Positions 18,839-28,383 of a DNA stretch of 64,000 nucleotides are shown in pieces. The stretch covers positions 62,001 through 126,000 of the forward strand of contig WQZH01000004.1 of NCBI GenBank assembly GCA_009780825.1, read 5' to 3'. The translations under genes and the position numbers were made by a program. Below the pieces are notes generated by a model, which was not told the origin of the DNA, did no database searches, and saw only the letters and a list, made by a program, of their open reading frames with translations. Position 1 is the first letter of the stretch. Each line of letters begins with the position of its first letter. Source of the stretch: Desulfobulbus sp. (lineage in GTDB: Bacteria; Desulfobacterota; Desulfobulbia; Desulfobulbales; Desulfobulbaceae).

Positions 18839-19282
18839 ATGCGCTGCCCTGCCTGCGGAACCCAGATCGTTCCTTTCAAAAATCCGGCCCCCACCGTGGA
18901 CATCATCATCGAAACCGAGGGCGGCATTGTTCTCATTGAACGGAAGAATCCCCCCTTCGGCTGGGCCTTGCCCGGAGGGTTCGTCGATTACGGCGAATCA
19001 TTTGAGGATGCGGCCCGCCGGGAAGCCGCGGAGGAAACCAGCCTGACAGTCACCCTGACCCTCCAGTTCCACACCTATTCGGCTCCGGACCGCGATGCCC
19101 GCCAACACACCGCCTCAACCGTCTATATTGCCACGGCCAGCGGGCAGCCGGTGGCGGCGGACGATGCCCAACGCGCCGAGGTGTTCTATCAGGATAACCT
19201 GCCGCCCCTGGTCTTTGACCACGAACGCATCCTGCGGGATTATTTCGCCTTCAAGCAAAGCGGCAACAGGCCGCGCCTCTGA
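18839..19282 (+). CDS. Nudix hydrolase with N-terminal CPxC
   Basis: A 147-residue Nudix hydrolase. The Nudix box runs [20 protein letters not shown] and continues ETSL. The usual Gly of the EExGU end is Ser here. The N-terminus CPACG could be half of a zinc ribbon. This group often handles ADP-ribose or oxidised nucleotides. The adjacent upstream HAD phosphatase suggests a shared nucleotide clean-up role, which is inference. The stop lies 24 bases from the convergent coiled-coil gene. Confidence 0.92.
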   Translation: MRCPACGTQIVPFKNPAPTVDIIIETEGGIVLIERKNPPFGWALPGGFVDYGESFEDAARREAAEETSLTVTLTLQFHTYSAPDRDARQHTASTVYIATASGQPVAADDAQRAEVFYQDNLPPLVFDHERILRDYFAFKQSGNRPRL

Positions 19283-19306
19283 TCGACGGGCGTTTAAAAT
19301 CCGGTT

Positions 19307-20269
19307 TCACTTCCGGTGCGGACGCCGCTTTGGCTGCCGGTTTGACCCCTCGACCTGCAATGTTCCCAACTGCAATGCGGGCGGCGGGGCAACCGTCTGA
19401 TCAGCAGACGGCTCGGCTTGTGATGGGGATGGAGAGGATGGCGCTGGTTCTTCAGGCGACGGTGACGGTTTTTCGGCCGACGGTGTTGCTTCTTCGACCG
19501 GCCATGACGGTGTCTGAGGCTGTGTTTGTGTCCGTTCGGCCGCTGCGGGGGATGGAGCTTCCGACGGTGGGTACGGCGAGGCGACCGAACTGCCGGGCCC
19601 TGCCGATCTGGTCACGACATCGCGCCCCGGCAACGATACGGGAGCAGGCGGCATGGCTGGAGATTTGTGCATCCGCTCCTGCCAGATCAGCAACAGGAGC
19701 ACGGCTAGCAGTCCGGCACAACCCACGACCGCAAGCCACAGCCTGGCAGAACGGCAGCAGCGACGCGCCGTTTGCGGGTTTGCCGTTTCCTGCCCGGCCG
19801 GATCGGCCGTTTGCTGACGCGCCTTGGACTCGGCTTGCCCGGCAACCGCCGGAGGATCGCGCTCCATCACCTGCTGCTCAGGCGTCGAAACCAGCCCATC
19901 CGCGGGCACAGGCTGCCACTCACCCGTATTCTGCCCCGCGAGACGGGAAAGAATGGACTCGGCTCCCGCCACGGCCGCTCGCTCTTCGGCCAATCCGGGC
20001 AGATCCGCCACAAGCTGTTCAATATCGCGGTACAGCTGCACCGCTTCCTCGCGGTTTCCGGCGGCGGCTGTCCTGGCCTGATGACGCAGGCGTTCTACCT
20101 CAGCCAGCAGCCGCTTCACCTCCTGTTCCAGCGCCTGCCGCTGTCCAGCGTCGATCTCGTCGCTGAATTGGCGAAGCAGAAACCGGGCTTCAAGCACCCG
20201 CCGTTCCTCAAATTTTGCGCGGATACGGGAAACGGGATGTTCTGGAGCAAACGCAGCGTCACCAGGCAT
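19307..20269 (-). CDS. Coiled-coil, single-TM, proline-rich membrane protein (unknown)
   Basis: About 320 residues and not matched to any family I know. Residues 1-140 are charged and helical, with a likely coiled coil (RQALEQEVKRLLAEVERLRH). A single membrane segment lies near residues 175-195 (LWLAVVGCAGLLAVLLLLIW). The remainder is a Pro/Ser/Glu-rich tail ending in a basic RQPKRRPHRK. The track ORF begins 40 residues earlier, but that part overlaps the small selenoprotein gene in another frame. I prefer the ATG at 20269, which lies 13 bases after the small gene. Topology suggests a cytoplasmic coiled coil and an extracytoplasmic proline arm. It could be TonB-like or a scaffold, but there is no direct evidence for either. 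Confidence 0.65.
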   Translation of the reverse strand: MPGDAAFAPEHPVSRIRAKFEERRVLEARFLLRQFSDEIDAGQRQALEQEVKRLLAEVERLRHQARTAAAGNREEAVQLYRDIEQLVADLPGLAEERAAVAGAESILSRLAGQNTGEWQPVPADGLVSTPEQQVMERDPPAVAGQAESKARQQTADPAGQETANPQTARRCCRSARLWLAVVGCAGLLAVLLLLIWQERMHKSPAMPPAPVSLPGRDVVTRSAGPGSSVASPYPPSEAPSPAAAERTQTQPQTPSWPVEEATPSAEKPSPSPEEPAPSSPSPSQAEPSADQTVAPPPALQLGTLQVEGSNRQPKRRPHRK

Positions 20270-20282
20270 CGTTGCGCACCAG

Positions 20283-20444
20283 TCAAAAAAATATTTTGAG
20301 AGCCGCGTAGATGGCCAGCCCCACACCTGTGGAACCGTAGAACAGGAGTCAGGATGGGCAACCGCTGTCCGCGCGTTTGCGCAGCACAATAAAGGCGGCG
20401 ATTCCAGCCAGAATAGCCGTTGCGGCCATCAGCAACTCTTGCAT
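20283..20444 (-). CDS. Putative small membrane selenoprotein with CPSU motif (UGA = Sec)
   Basis: An overlooked ORF absent from the track because of an in-frame TGA. An ATG at 20444 has a perfect AAGGAGG five bases upstream and lies 24 bases after typA. Thirty-one codons give one hydrophobic helix (LLMAATAILAGIAAFIVL), a basic cluster RKR and the end DSGCPS, then TGA at 20349-20351. The frame stays open for 21 more codons, and these again encode a hydrophobic helix (LLFYGSTGVGLAIYAALKI) before a second TGA at 20283-20285. Reading the first TGA as Sec gives a 53-residue two-helix protein with a redox-type CPSU motif between the helices. A SECIS-like hairpin follows the UGA at the usual distance. 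If UGA is a stop, a 31-residue peptide remains. The function is unknown. Confidence 0.6.
20316..20337 (-). promoter_or_regulatory. Candidate bacterial SECIS element
   Basis: In the RNA after the UGA, CGGUUCCAC-AGGU-GUGGGGCUG folds as a 9-bp stem (three G-U pairs) with a 4-base loop AGGU starting 20 bases after the UGA. This fits the known bacterial rule of a 3-14 base apical loop with an early G, 16-37 bases downstream of UGA. It also resembles the AGGUCU loop region of E. coli fdhF. Confidence 0.55.
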
Positions 20445-20468
20445 GATACCTCCTTGCTGGGGAAAGCG

Positions 20469-22268
20469 CTATCCCCGGATCTTGGCGTCCTTCTTCTTGC
20501 GCAACCGAATGGCCTTGGGCGTGATCTCCACCAGCTCGTCGTCGTTGACGTACGATATGCAATCTTCCAAGCTCATGTCAACCGGTGGGGTGAGGATGAC
20601 CGCATCGTCGGAGCCTGAAGCGCGTATATTGGTCAGTTTTTTGCCCTTGGCCGGATTGACGATCAGGTCGGCCGGGCGGCAGTGCTCGCCGATGATCATG
20701 CCGGGATAGACCTCGATCCCAGGGCCGAGAAAAAGCCGGCCGCGTTCCTGGAGGTTGAACAAGGCATAGGCCACAGTGGTGCACGGTTCCTTGACGATCA
20801 TCACCCCGTTGATCCGATTCTGGATCTCACCGGCATGGGGACCCCATTCGGCGAAGATGTAGTTCATCACCCCCATGCCACGGGTGTCGGTCATGAACAC
20901 CGAACGATAGCCCAAAAGTCCGCGGGTCGGCACCTTGAACTTCATCCGGGTCATCTCCTTCTCCACCTGCATGTCGACAAGGACCCCCTTCAATTTGCCC
21001 AGTTTCTCAATAACCACGCCCTGGAATTGCTCGTCCACGTCCACTGACAACTCTTCATAGGGTTCGAGCAAGCGGCCATCGACTTCCCGCATGATCACCT
21101 GCGGCCTGGTCACCTGAAACTCGTAGTCTTCCCGTCGCATTTTCTCGATGAGAATGGAGAGATGGAGTTCGCCCCGGCCGGAGACCCGGTAGCCAATGGA
21201 CTCGGTGAGTGGCTCGACCTGGAGGGCAACGTCGGAAAGGGTTTCGCGGGCAAGCCGTTCTTCGAGATGGCGCGAGGTGACATATTTGCCGTCCTGACCG
21301 GCGAACGGCGAATCGTTGGGGATGAAGTTCATGGAAATGGTCGGCGGGTCGATCTCGATCAGCGGCAGAGGCCGGGGATCGGCGGGATCGGTGAAGGTGA
21401 CGCCCACGGTCACGTCTTCCATGCCGGCCACGGCCACGATGTCGCCCACCGAGGCACTGTCCACCGGGACCTTCTGGCTGCCGCTGAAACCGAAAATCTT
21501 GTTGATCCGCACCGGGGTGATCGACCCGTCGCGGCGGGCCACGACCAGCGGAGTGCGTAGATCGAGCCGGCCGTTGGTCAGCTTGCCGATACCCAACCGG
21601 CCAAGGTAAGGTGAATAATCGATGGTGTTGATCTGGAGCTGCAGCGGCATCCCGGCGCTGCCCGACGGTGGGGGCACATGCCTGACGATCATTTCGGACA
21701 CCGCCTGCATCCCGGTTTCCGGCGTGACCGGCGCATCTGGCTCGGTCAGCGCATACCCGGCCTTGGCCGAGGCATACACCACCGGAAAGTCGAGGACATG
21801 ATCCGGAGCATCGAGACGGTCCAGCAAACCGAAAACCTGATCGACCACCCAATCGCAACGGGCCGCCGGCTTGTCGATCTTGTTGATCACCACCAGGATG
21901 GGCAGGCTGGCGGCCAGGGCCTTTTTCACCACGAAAAAGGTCTGCGGCATCGGTCCTTCCTGGGCATCGACCAGCAGCACCGCGCCATCGGCCATGCGCA
22001 ACACCCGTTCCACCTGGCCGCCAAAGTCGGCATGGCCCGGGGTGTCGATGATATTGATCTGGTAGTCGCCATACTGGTAGGAACCGTTCTTCGAGGCGAT
22101 GGTGATGCCGCGCTCGCGCTCCAGATCCATGGAGTCCATCAGCCGTTCCGCCACCTGCTGGTTGTCGCGGAACATGCCGCTGTGGCGGAACAGCTGGTCA
22201 ACCAGGGTCGTCTTGCCATGATCGACATGGGCGATGATGGCGACATTGCGGATAAACTTCTGTTCCAT
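20469..22268 (-). CDS. typA: GTP-binding protein TypA/BipA
   Basis: A 599-residue translational GTPase that binds 70S ribosomes and is linked to stress and low-temperature ribosome assembly. The G domain shows AHVDHGKTT (P-loop, residues about 12-20), [10 protein letters not shown] and NKID. Domains II, III and V follow, and the BipA-specific C-terminal domain ([17 protein letters not shown]) is intact. Length matches the family. The ATG follows GGGGCAGGAGCAGT, giving an AGGAG Shine-Dalgarno. It is the first gene of an apparent operon with the small selenoprotein and the coiled-coil membrane protein. Confidence 0.97.
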   Translation of the reverse strand: MEQKFIRNVAIIAHVDHGKTTLVDQLFRHSGMFRDNQQVAERLMDSMDLERERGITIASKNGSYQYGDYQINIIDTPGHADFGGQVERVLRMADGAVLLVDAQEGPMPQTFFVVKKALAASLPILVVINKIDKPAARCDWVVDQVFGLLDRLDAPDHVLDFPVVYASAKAGYALTEPDAPVTPETGMQAVSEMIVRHVPPPSGSAGMPLQLQINTIDYSPYLGRLGIGKLTNGRLDLRTPLVVARRDGSITPVRINKIFGFSGSQKVPVDSASVGDIVAVAGMEDVTVGVTFTDPADPRPLPLIEIDPPTISMNFIPNDSPFAGQDGKYVTSRHLEERLARETLSDVALQVEPLTESIGYRVSGRGELHLSILIEKMRREDYEFQVTRPQVIMREVDGRLLEPYEELSVDVDEQFQGVVIEKLGKLKGVLVDMQVEKEMTRMKFKVPTRGLLGYRSVFMTDTRGMGVMNYIFAEWGPHAGEIQNRINGVMIVKEPCTTVAYALFNLQERGRLFLGPGIEVYPGMIIGEHCRPADLIVNPAKGKKLTNIRASGSDDAVILTPPVDMSLEDCISYVNDDELVEITPKAIRLRKKKDAKIRG

Positions 22269-22571
22269 ACTGCTCCTGCCCCTCTGGGGCGTCTATATTG
22301 CACGGTGATTGTCCCGGATAACCGGAAGGCAACTGCTCGCGGGTGGGCCCGGCATGATGTCCAGAGAAGAAAGCGGACCGGCCCTGAAACGGAAAAAGAG
22401 AGTTTATATACCGGGAGAACGACAAGAAGACAAGGAGATTGATGCGGGGACCTGGCGGCGGAATGCAAAAGGCTCCCCGTCAGGCAGAGATGCCGGGCGC
22501 GTTGGCAACAAAGCCAATTCCCGTGCGGGATCGGCCTGCACTCCGGGGAGGGCGGTGCCTCCCAGGTCTGT
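22269..22571. other. Intergenic region upstream of typA
   Basis: Three hundred bases without a convincing ORF. On the minus strand it holds a GCCGATCCCGCACGGGAATTGGC hairpin shortly after motB, which may slow transcription but has a poor T-run. It also holds the typA promoter listed separately, giving typA a leader of roughly 130 bases. Confidence 0.5.
22405..22433 (-). promoter_or_regulatory. Probable typA promoter
   Basis: On the minus strand TTGTCT and TATATA are separated by 17 bases, with TATAAA overlapping two bases later. It is the best sigma-70-like match between motB and typA. Confidence 0.4.
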
Positions 22572-23420
22572 TCAAAAAGGGAATCTAAGCAGTCGCGGTG
22601 GTGGGGCAGGAGCGGGTTTCTGCTCCTCGACCTCGCCGGTGGTGGCTCCGTACAAAACAAGATCTACCCGCCTGTTCTGCTGGCGTCCTTCTTCGGTGCT
22701 GTTGTCGGCGACCGGATGGTATTCGCCATAGCCGGTAACCGCTATCTTTTCCGGAGCCAGACCATGCCGGTCCATAAAGAAGCGGGCGATGCTGGTGGCT
22801 CGTGCGGTCGACAACTCCCAATTCGACTGGAATGCCGCCGAATGGATGGGAATATTGTCGGTGTGCCCTTCAAAACGGATCTCGTTGTCGTAGGGCAGCA
22901 GGATCTCGGCCATCTTGGCCAGCAGATCGTAGGAGGCGGGCTTGATCGTCGCGCTGCCCGAATTGAAAAAACCGGCTTCCTTCATGCTGATCACCAACCC
23001 TCGTTTGGTGATATCGATATTCACCTTGTCCTGCGCCTTGTTCTCGATCAAGAATCTCTCCAAGGTGACCAGTATCTCCTTGAAGTCATTTTTCGTTGCC
23101 TGCGTCTTGGGTGCCTGTGCTTTATCCTGAACGTCGCTCTTGGATTTCAGTTTTTCAACGTTTTTTGGCTGCATCCGCATCGACGGGATGGGCATTATGT
23201 CGGCTTTATTAATGATCTGCGGCTTGCCCGAGGTGGTGCCGGTGGTGACGCCGAACGCGGTCCGGTAAGAAGCGGCGACCTCATCCACTTTCTTCTTATC
23301 GGTCTGGGACATGGCGTAGAGGGTAACGAAAACCGCAAAGAGCAAGGTGATGAAGTCAGCGTAGGAAACCAGCCACCGCTCGTGATTGGGCGCCTTTTCC
23401 GGTTCTTTTTTTCGTGCCAT
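22572..23420 (-). CDS. motB: Flagellar motor stator protein MotB
   Basis: A 282-residue stator subunit that anchors the proton channel to peptidoglycan. The N-terminal membrane helix has the family motif WLVSYADFITLLFAVFV, which includes the proton-carrying Asp. The plug/linker region follows, then a C-terminal OmpA-like domain with FEGHTDNIPI and LSTARATSIARFFM. It starts one base after the motA stop region and is coupled to motA. Length is normal. Confidence 0.94.
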   Translation of the reverse strand: MARKKEPEKAPNHERWLVSYADFITLLFAVFVTLYAMSQTDKKKVDEVAASYRTAFGVTTGTTSGKPQIINKADIMPIPSMRMQPKNVEKLKSKSDVQDKAQAPKTQATKNDFKEILVTLERFLIENKAQDKVNIDITKRGLVISMKEAGFFNSGSATIKPASYDLLAKMAEILLPYDNEIRFEGHTDNIPIHSAAFQSNWELSTARATSIARFFMDRHGLAPEKIAVTGYGEYHPVADNSTEEGRQQNRRVDLVLYGATTGEVEEQKPAPAPPPRLLRFPF

Positions 23421-23421
23421 A

Positions 23422-24207
23422 TTATTTTTTGCCCCCTGCCTCGCCGGCAGGTGAACCCGGGCCGCCGTGACCGCCCAAATATGATCTCAGGCGCTCTTCG
23501 ATGAAACGGGGATTTTCTCCGTTTTGAATGGCGACAATGCCGGCAATGATAATCTCCTTGCGTGTCGATTCGTCTTTGATGCGAAGCTTAATCTTGGTGG
23601 CGGCGGGCAGACAGATGATATTGGCCGTGATCAGGCCATAGATGGTGGCAACGAAGGCCACGGCGATACCGGATCCGAGTTTGGAGATATCCTCCAGATT
23701 GCTCATGACGTGAATCAGGCCGACCACCGCGCCGACGATCCCAACGGTCGGCGCATAGCCGCCGGCGGCCTCGAAGAATTCGGCGCTCATTTTGGCGTGT
23801 TCTTCGGATGCGGCGAGGTCGATTTCCATCAACTCTCTGATATCTTTCGGTTCGACGCCATCGACCGAAAGGGAGATGGCTTTCCTCATGAACCGGTCCT
23901 TGTGCGTCTGGGCATCCTGCTCCAGGGCGATGATGCCGTTTTTTCTCGCCTTGGCTGCATACCTGCAGATCTCGGCGATGAGATCGTCATTCTTCGACGG
24001 GTTGCTGAGCAGCTTCTTCACATCCTTGAAGGCGCCGATGGCGGCACTTAACGGAAAACTGGCGAAGGTGGCGCCAAAGGTGCCGCCGAGAACGATTATG
24101 GCGGCGGTGGGTTGCAGGAGAGCGGAGATATGCAACCCCTCCAGCGTGGCGCCGCCGACGATCGCGCTGAGGCCCATGATCAAGCCGATGATAGTTGCGA
24201 TATCCAT
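23422..24207 (-). CDS. motA: Flagellar motor stator protein MotA
   Basis: A 261-residue four-helix membrane protein that forms the stator ion channel with MotB. Helix 1 (ATIIGLIMGLSAIVGGATLEG), helix 2 (IIVLGGTFGATFASFP) and the C-terminal pair (APTVGIVGAVVGLIH and IAVAFVATIYGLITAN) match the PomA/MotA family, including the conserved Pro/Gly residues. The cytoplasmic loop is charged. No strong Shine-Dalgarno precedes the ATG. It follows flbD by 190 bases and is almost abutting motB. Confidence 0.94.
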   Translation of the reverse strand: MDIATIIGLIMGLSAIVGGATLEGLHISALLQPTAAIIVLGGTFGATFASFPLSAAIGAFKDVKKLLSNPSKNDDLIAEICRYAAKARKNGIIALEQDAQTHKDRFMRKAISLSVDGVEPKDIRELMEIDLAASEEHAKMSAEFFEAAGGYAPTVGIVGAVVGLIHVMSNLEDISKLGSGIAVAFVATIYGLITANIICLPAATKIKLRIKDESTRKEIIIAGIVAIQNGENPRFIEERLRSYLGGHGGPGSPAGEAGGKK

Positions 24208-24397
24208 AGATTGCTGAGCGTGTTAATTGGAGGCGGACGGTCTGTTGCGACTCGAATGCCTTGGAAAGATTGTGAAATTATTGTAGGGGAAGGTGCGGGG
24301 ATGCGAAAGGAAAAAAACGAAAAAGGGAATGGTTGGTCAAGTACCCCCTTGCTGTCCGGTGCGATGGCGGAAAATGGACATGTTCGATCCATTCTGG

Positions 24398-24634
24398 TCA
24401 AGGCGGCGGCGCCTCGGCAACGGCGTCTTCGCCATCGAGCTGCTGCCGTGACTGTCGGAGTATCCGCGCGCGGTAGCTAATGATTTTATCAATGATCTCC
24501 ATGGGATTCTCCCGAATAAGGATATGGTCGTCATTGATCAGCTCAACGATCGTGTCGGGAGTCTCCTCAATACTCTTGATCAAGTCGGGATTGAGATAAA
24601 ATTCCGACTTGTTGAGTTTGGTGAGTTTAATCAT
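24398..24634 (-). CDS. flbD: Flagellar protein FlbD
   Basis: A 78-residue FlbD-family protein, commonly encoded beside motA/motB, with an unclear role in motility. It begins MIKLTKLNKSEFYLNPDLIK and contains ETPDTIVELINDDHILI, both typical of the family. The track ORF starts 21 codons upstream in sequence that also forms the pccA terminator, so the ATG at 24634 is preferred. A short Ala/Pro-rich C-terminal tail extends past the usual family end. Confidence 0.9.
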   Translation of the reverse strand: MIKLTKLNKSEFYLNPDLIKSIEETPDTIVELINDDHILIRENPMEIIDKIISYRARILRQSRQQLDGEDAVAEAPPP

Positions 24635-24679
24635 AACACACCCCAAGAGGCAAGAAGCGAGACGGTCGTACCGCTCCAA

Positions 24680-24732
24680 TAAAAAGCCGCCGACCATTCC
24701 GGGAACATAAGCTCACCAGGGGAATGGCCGGC
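24680..24732 (-). terminator. Terminator after the carboxylase alpha-subunit gene
   Basis: On the minus strand GCCGGCCATTCC pairs with GGAATGGTCGGC across a 20-base loop (12 bp, one G-U). It is followed by GGCTTTTTATT. It separates the carboxylase genes from flbD-motAB. Confidence 0.7.
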
Positions 24733-24802
24733 AGAGTGTCTCGCCGATTTTTTTCGGATGTCGTTGTCACCTGTCTTCCCGAAGCCACCGGCGTCGGGCG
24801 GT

Positions 24803-26821
24803 TCATGTCCCCAGCTCGAATTTAATCAGCACCTCGTCGGCTTCCACCGCCTGCCCCTTATTCACCAGAACCTCGGCAATGATACCGTCCACCGGCGAGG
24901 CAACGCCGCTCTCCATTTTCATCGACTCCAGAATGACCAGATTCTGGCCCCGGAAGACGCGCTCGCCCTTTTGCCCCAACACATCCACCACCAAGCCCGG
25001 CATCGGGCAGAGGAGAATATTGTTGAGCGAACTGTCGGCCTTCTCGGGCATATAGCGCATCATCTCCCATTCCTTCGGCGTGTAAATTTCAAACAGCCGA
25101 GAAATGCCGTTGAAGCTCATGAAGATGAACGATTCCTCGAAACGGATACGGAACCGGTAGATTTGGCCGTTGATGTTCAATTTCAGGCGGCGGCGAAAGA
25201 ACTCAAAGGTCGGAACCTCGACCCGATAGGTGGAACCGTCCACCCGGATGGTGCAAGTCTCGCCGCTGACCGGCGTGCTTTCCAAGGTCACCTCGAACAG
25301 GTCGCCCTGGCACCGGACTTTGTATTGATGTGTTCTCCCCAGGTCGCGTTTGCCGCCGATGTCGGAGACCATGTGGCGCAGGGATTCGCGGACCGCCACT
25401 GTGCGGGTATGATAGATCACGGTGGCTGCCAGGGCCGCCAATCGCAGATATTGGAGCGAAGGCGACCGCTTCGACACGCCGCCGTCGAAGTGTTGATCGA
25501 TGAAGCTTGTGGTCAAAGCGCCTTCGGCGAACTCGGGCAGGCACAGCACGCTGGTGACGAAGTCGATGTTGGTGGAGACCCCTTCGATATGGTAGCCATT
25601 CAGCGCCTCAACGAGCGCACGGCGGGCATCCTCCCTGGTTGCGCCGTGACAGATCAGCTTGGCCAGCATGGAGTCGTAATAGACATCGATCTTGCCACCG
25701 ATATTGACGCCGGAATCCACGCGAATGCCCTTGCCGCGCGGGGCGGCGTAGCGGGTGATCATGCCGGTGGAGGGAATGAAGCCGCGGGAGGGGTCCTCGG
25801 CGCAGATCCGGCTCTCAATGGCCCACCCGTTGAAGGTGATGCCACTCTGGTCGAAGGGCAGCGGCTCGCCATAGGCGATGCGGAGCTGCAATTCGACCAG
25901 GTCAAGGCCGGTGACCATTTCGGTGACCGGGTGCTCCACCTGGAGGCGGGTGTTCATCTCCAGGAAATAAAAATCGTGCTGAGCATCCATGACGAATTCG
26001 ACCGTGCCGGCATTGACATAGTTGGCCTGACGGGCCAGATTGCAGGCCGCGCGTCCCATCCGCTCACGCAGATCAGCGGAGACGGCTGGCGACGGCGATT
26101 CCTCGATCACCTTTTGATAACGCCGCTGGATGGAGCATTCCCGTTCGCCCAGGTGCACCACATGCCCCTGGCTATCGGCCAGGATCTGAATCTCGATGTG
26201 CCGGGGCTGCTCTATGTAGCGCTCGACGAAGACCCGGGTGTCGTTGAAGGCCTTGAGGGTTTCCTTGCGGCTGGCCGCCAGGGCGTCCTTCATTTCTTCG
26301 GGCTTGCGGACAATGCGCATGCCCTTGCCGCCGCCACCCGCCGCCGGCTTGAGCAGCACCGGGTAGCCGATCTCGGCCGCGACGGCGATGGCCTCCTCCT
26401 CATCCTTGATCGCCTCGATGGTACCGGGGATGACCGGGACCCCTGCATTTTTGGCCAATTCTTTGGAAGTGATCTTGTCGCCCATGATGTCGATGGCTTC
26501 GACCGGAGGACCGATGAGCACCAGCCCGGCATCCTGGATCGCCTTGGCAAAATCGGCCTTCTCGGAAAGGAAGCCGTAGCCGGGATGGATGGCTTGGGCG
26601 CCGGTGGCCTTGGCTGCCTTGATGATCTTGTCGATGTCGAGATAGGATTTCTGCGAAGGCGACTCGCCGATGTGCACCGCTTCATCGGCCAATTGCCTGT
26701 GCAAACTGCGGCTGTCGGCATCGGAGTAGACCGCCACGGTCTTGATGCCCAGGCGGTTGCAGGTACGGATGATACGAACGGCAATTTCGCCGCGATTGGC
26801 TATCAGAATTTTATCGAACAT
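24803..26821 (-). CDS. Acyl-CoA (propionyl/acetyl-CoA) carboxylase, biotin carboxylase plus biotin carrier subunit
   Basis: A 672-residue alpha subunit. The biotin carboxylase half starts FDKILIANRGEIAVRI and includes the ATP-grasp loop GGGGKGMRIV and the catalytic EMNTRLQVEHPVTE. A BT-like region follows. The biotinyl domain carries the lysine in ESMKMESG near residue 637. The whole layout matches PCC-alpha type subunits. The ATG at 26821 has GAGG six bases upstream and follows the beta-subunit stop by eight bases. With the beta subunit it would carboxylate propionyl-CoA (or acetyl-CoA). Specificity cannot be fixed from the sequence alone. Confidence 0.93.
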   Translation of the reverse strand: MFDKILIANRGEIAVRIIRTCNRLGIKTVAVYSDADSRSLHRQLADEAVHIGESPSQKSYLDIDKIIKAAKATGAQAIHPGYGFLSEKADFAKAIQDAGLVLIGPPVEAIDIMGDKITSKELAKNAGVPVIPGTIEAIKDEEEAIAVAAEIGYPVLLKPAAGGGGKGMRIVRKPEEMKDALAASRKETLKAFNDTRVFVERYIEQPRHIEIQILADSQGHVVHLGERECSIQRRYQKVIEESPSPAVSADLRERMGRAACNLARQANYVNAGTVEFVMDAQHDFYFLEMNTRLQVEHPVTEMVTGLDLVELQLRIAYGEPLPFDQSGITFNGWAIESRICAEDPSRGFIPSTGMITRYAAPRGKGIRVDSGVNIGGKIDVYYDSMLAKLICHGATREDARRALVEALNGYHIEGVSTNIDFVTSVLCLPEFAEGALTTSFIDQHFDGGVSKRSPSLQYLRLAALAATVIYHTRTVAVRESLRHMVSDIGGKRDLGRTHQYKVRCQGDLFEVTLESTPVSGETCTIRVDGSTYRVEVPTFEFFRRRLKLNINGQIYRFRIRFEESFIFMSFNGISRLFEIYTPKEWEMMRYMPEKADSSLNNILLCPMPGLVVDVLGQKGERVFRGQNLVILESMKMESGVASPVDGIIAEVLVNKGQAVEADEVLIKFELGT

Positions 26822-26829
26822 TGCGTGCC

Positions 26830-28383
26830 TCACAGGGGAATATTTCCGTGTTTGCGATCCGGGCCCTTGGTCTTCTTGCTGTCGAGCATCTGCAGCGTGC
26901 GGATAAGATGCGAGCGGGTATCGCGCGGAAAGATGACATCGTCTATGTACCCTCGCTGCGCGGCAAGGAAAGGATTCGCGAAGGTGCGGCGGTATTCCTC
27001 CATCTTCTCGTTGAGCACGGCCTCAGGGTCCTTGGCTGAATAGATTTCCTTGCGATGGATGACTTCGGCCGCGCCCTTGGGGCCCATGACCGCGATTTCG
27101 GCGGTCGGCCAGGCATAGTTGACATCGCAGTGAATATGTTTGGAGTTCATCACCAGATAAGCGCCGCCGTATGCCTTGCGGACGATCACCGAGATACGCG
27201 GTACCGTGGCCTCGGTGAAGGCGTAGAGCAACTTGGCGCCATGGCGGATGATGCCGCCGTGCTCCTGATCCGGACCGGGCATGAAGCCGGGCACGTCAAC
27301 CAGGGAAATCAACGGGATGTTGAAGGCATCGCAGAAACGGACAAAACGCCCGGCCTTGAACGAGGCGTCGTTGTCGAGCACGCCGGCCAGCACCGCCGGC
27401 TGATTGGCCACCAGGCCCACGGTCTGCCCGCCGAGCCGCCCGAAACCGCAAATAATGTTGCGGGCAAAACCGGCATGAACCTCCATGAACTCCGCACCGT
27501 CCAAGATCGAAAAGATCAGCACGTTCATGTCGTAGGTCTGACTGGAGTTGCTTGGAATGAGAAAATCCAAGGCCGGATCGGTCCGGTCCGGGGCGTCGCT
27601 GAGATTGAGGATCGGCGCCCGCACGCGATTGTTGGAGGGGAGGTAGTTGATCAACCGCCGCACCTCGCGCAGGGCGAGCACGTCGTTGGGCACGGTGAAA
27701 TGGGCCACGCCGCTCTTGCCGGCATGCACCTTGGCCCCACCCAAGGCCTCGGAGGTGATGTCCTGGTGGGTGACGGTCTTCACCACGCTCGGTCCGGTAA
27801 CGAACATATAGGAGGAATCCTCGACCATAAAGACGAGATCGGTGATCGAAGGACTGTAGACCGCACCGCCGGCACAAGGCCCCATGATACAGGAAATCTG
27901 GGGTACCACGCCGCTGGCTCGGACATTGCGATGAAAGATCTCGCCGTAGGCGGCAAGGGCATCGACGCCCTCCTGGATGCGTGCGCCGCCGGAATCGTTG
28001 AGACCGATGATAGGGGCGCCTCCCTTGACGGCCAGATCCATGACCTTGCAAATCTTCTGGGCATGCGCTTCCCCCAGCGAGCCTCCGAGCACCGTGAAAT
28101 CTTGGCTGAAAACAAAGACTTCGCGGCCGTCTATGGACCCATGGCCGGTGATGACACCGTCGCCGAGGTAGCTTTTTTCCGCGCCCAGATTGCCGCCGCG
28201 GCCCAGTTTGAGCACATCGAACTCCTCGAATGAGCCTTTGTCCAAAAGCAGGTCGAGCCGTTCCCGCGCCGTCAGCTTACCCTTGCGATGCTGGTCTAAT
28301 TTCTTCTCCTCGCCTCCGGCATCTCTGGATTCCGCCCGTAATCGTTCCAAGGTTTCAAGAGTTGTATTGTATTGGGTATCCAT
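26830..28383 (-). CDS. Acyl-CoA carboxylase carboxyltransferase (beta) subunit, PccB/MmdA-like
   Basis: A 517-residue carboxyltransferase with N- and C-lobes of the crotonase-like fold. [17 protein letters not shown] and [20 protein letters not shown] belong to the CoA-binding oxyanion region. [16 protein letters not shown] and [18 protein letters not shown] belong to the carboxybiotin side. It is typical of PccB or of MmdA, the alpha subunit of methylmalonyl-CoA decarboxylase. The adjacent full BC-BCCP subunit favours the carboxylase. The track ORF starts 47 residues earlier. The ATG at 28383 has AGG eight bases upstream and gives the family length. The promoter is at 28.56 kb. Confidence 0.93.
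   Translation of the reverse strand: MDTQYNTTLETLERLRAESRDAGGEEKKLDQHRKGKLTARERLDLLLDKGSFEEFDVLKLGRGGNLGAEKSYLGDGVITGHGSIDGREVFVFSQDFTVLGGSLGEAHAQKICKVMDLAVKGGAPIIGLNDSGGARIQEGVDALAAYGEIFHRNVRASGVVPQISCIMGPCAGGAVYSPSITDLVFMVEDSSYMFVTGPSVVKTVTHQDITSEALGGAKVHAGKSGVAHFTVPNDVLALREVRRLINYLPSNNRVRAPILNLSDAPDRTDPALDFLIPSNSSQTYDMNVLIFSILDGAEFMEVHAGFARNIICGFGRLGGQTVGLVANQPAVLAGVLDNDASFKAGRFVRFCDAFNIPLISLVDVPGFMPGPDQEHGGIIRHGAKLLYAFTEATVPRISVIVRKAYGGAYLVMNSKHIHCDVNYAWPTAEIAVMGPKGAAEVIHRKEIYSAKDPEAVLNEKMEEYRRTFANPFLAAQRGYIDDVIFPRDTRSHLIRTLQMLDSKKTKGPDRKHGNIPL

Noticed and set aside
24758-27043. 761-residue plus-strand ORF opposite the carboxylase alpha subunit
   Set aside because: The opposite strand carries intact ATP-grasp, biotin and carboxylase motifs. 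This frame has no domain signature.
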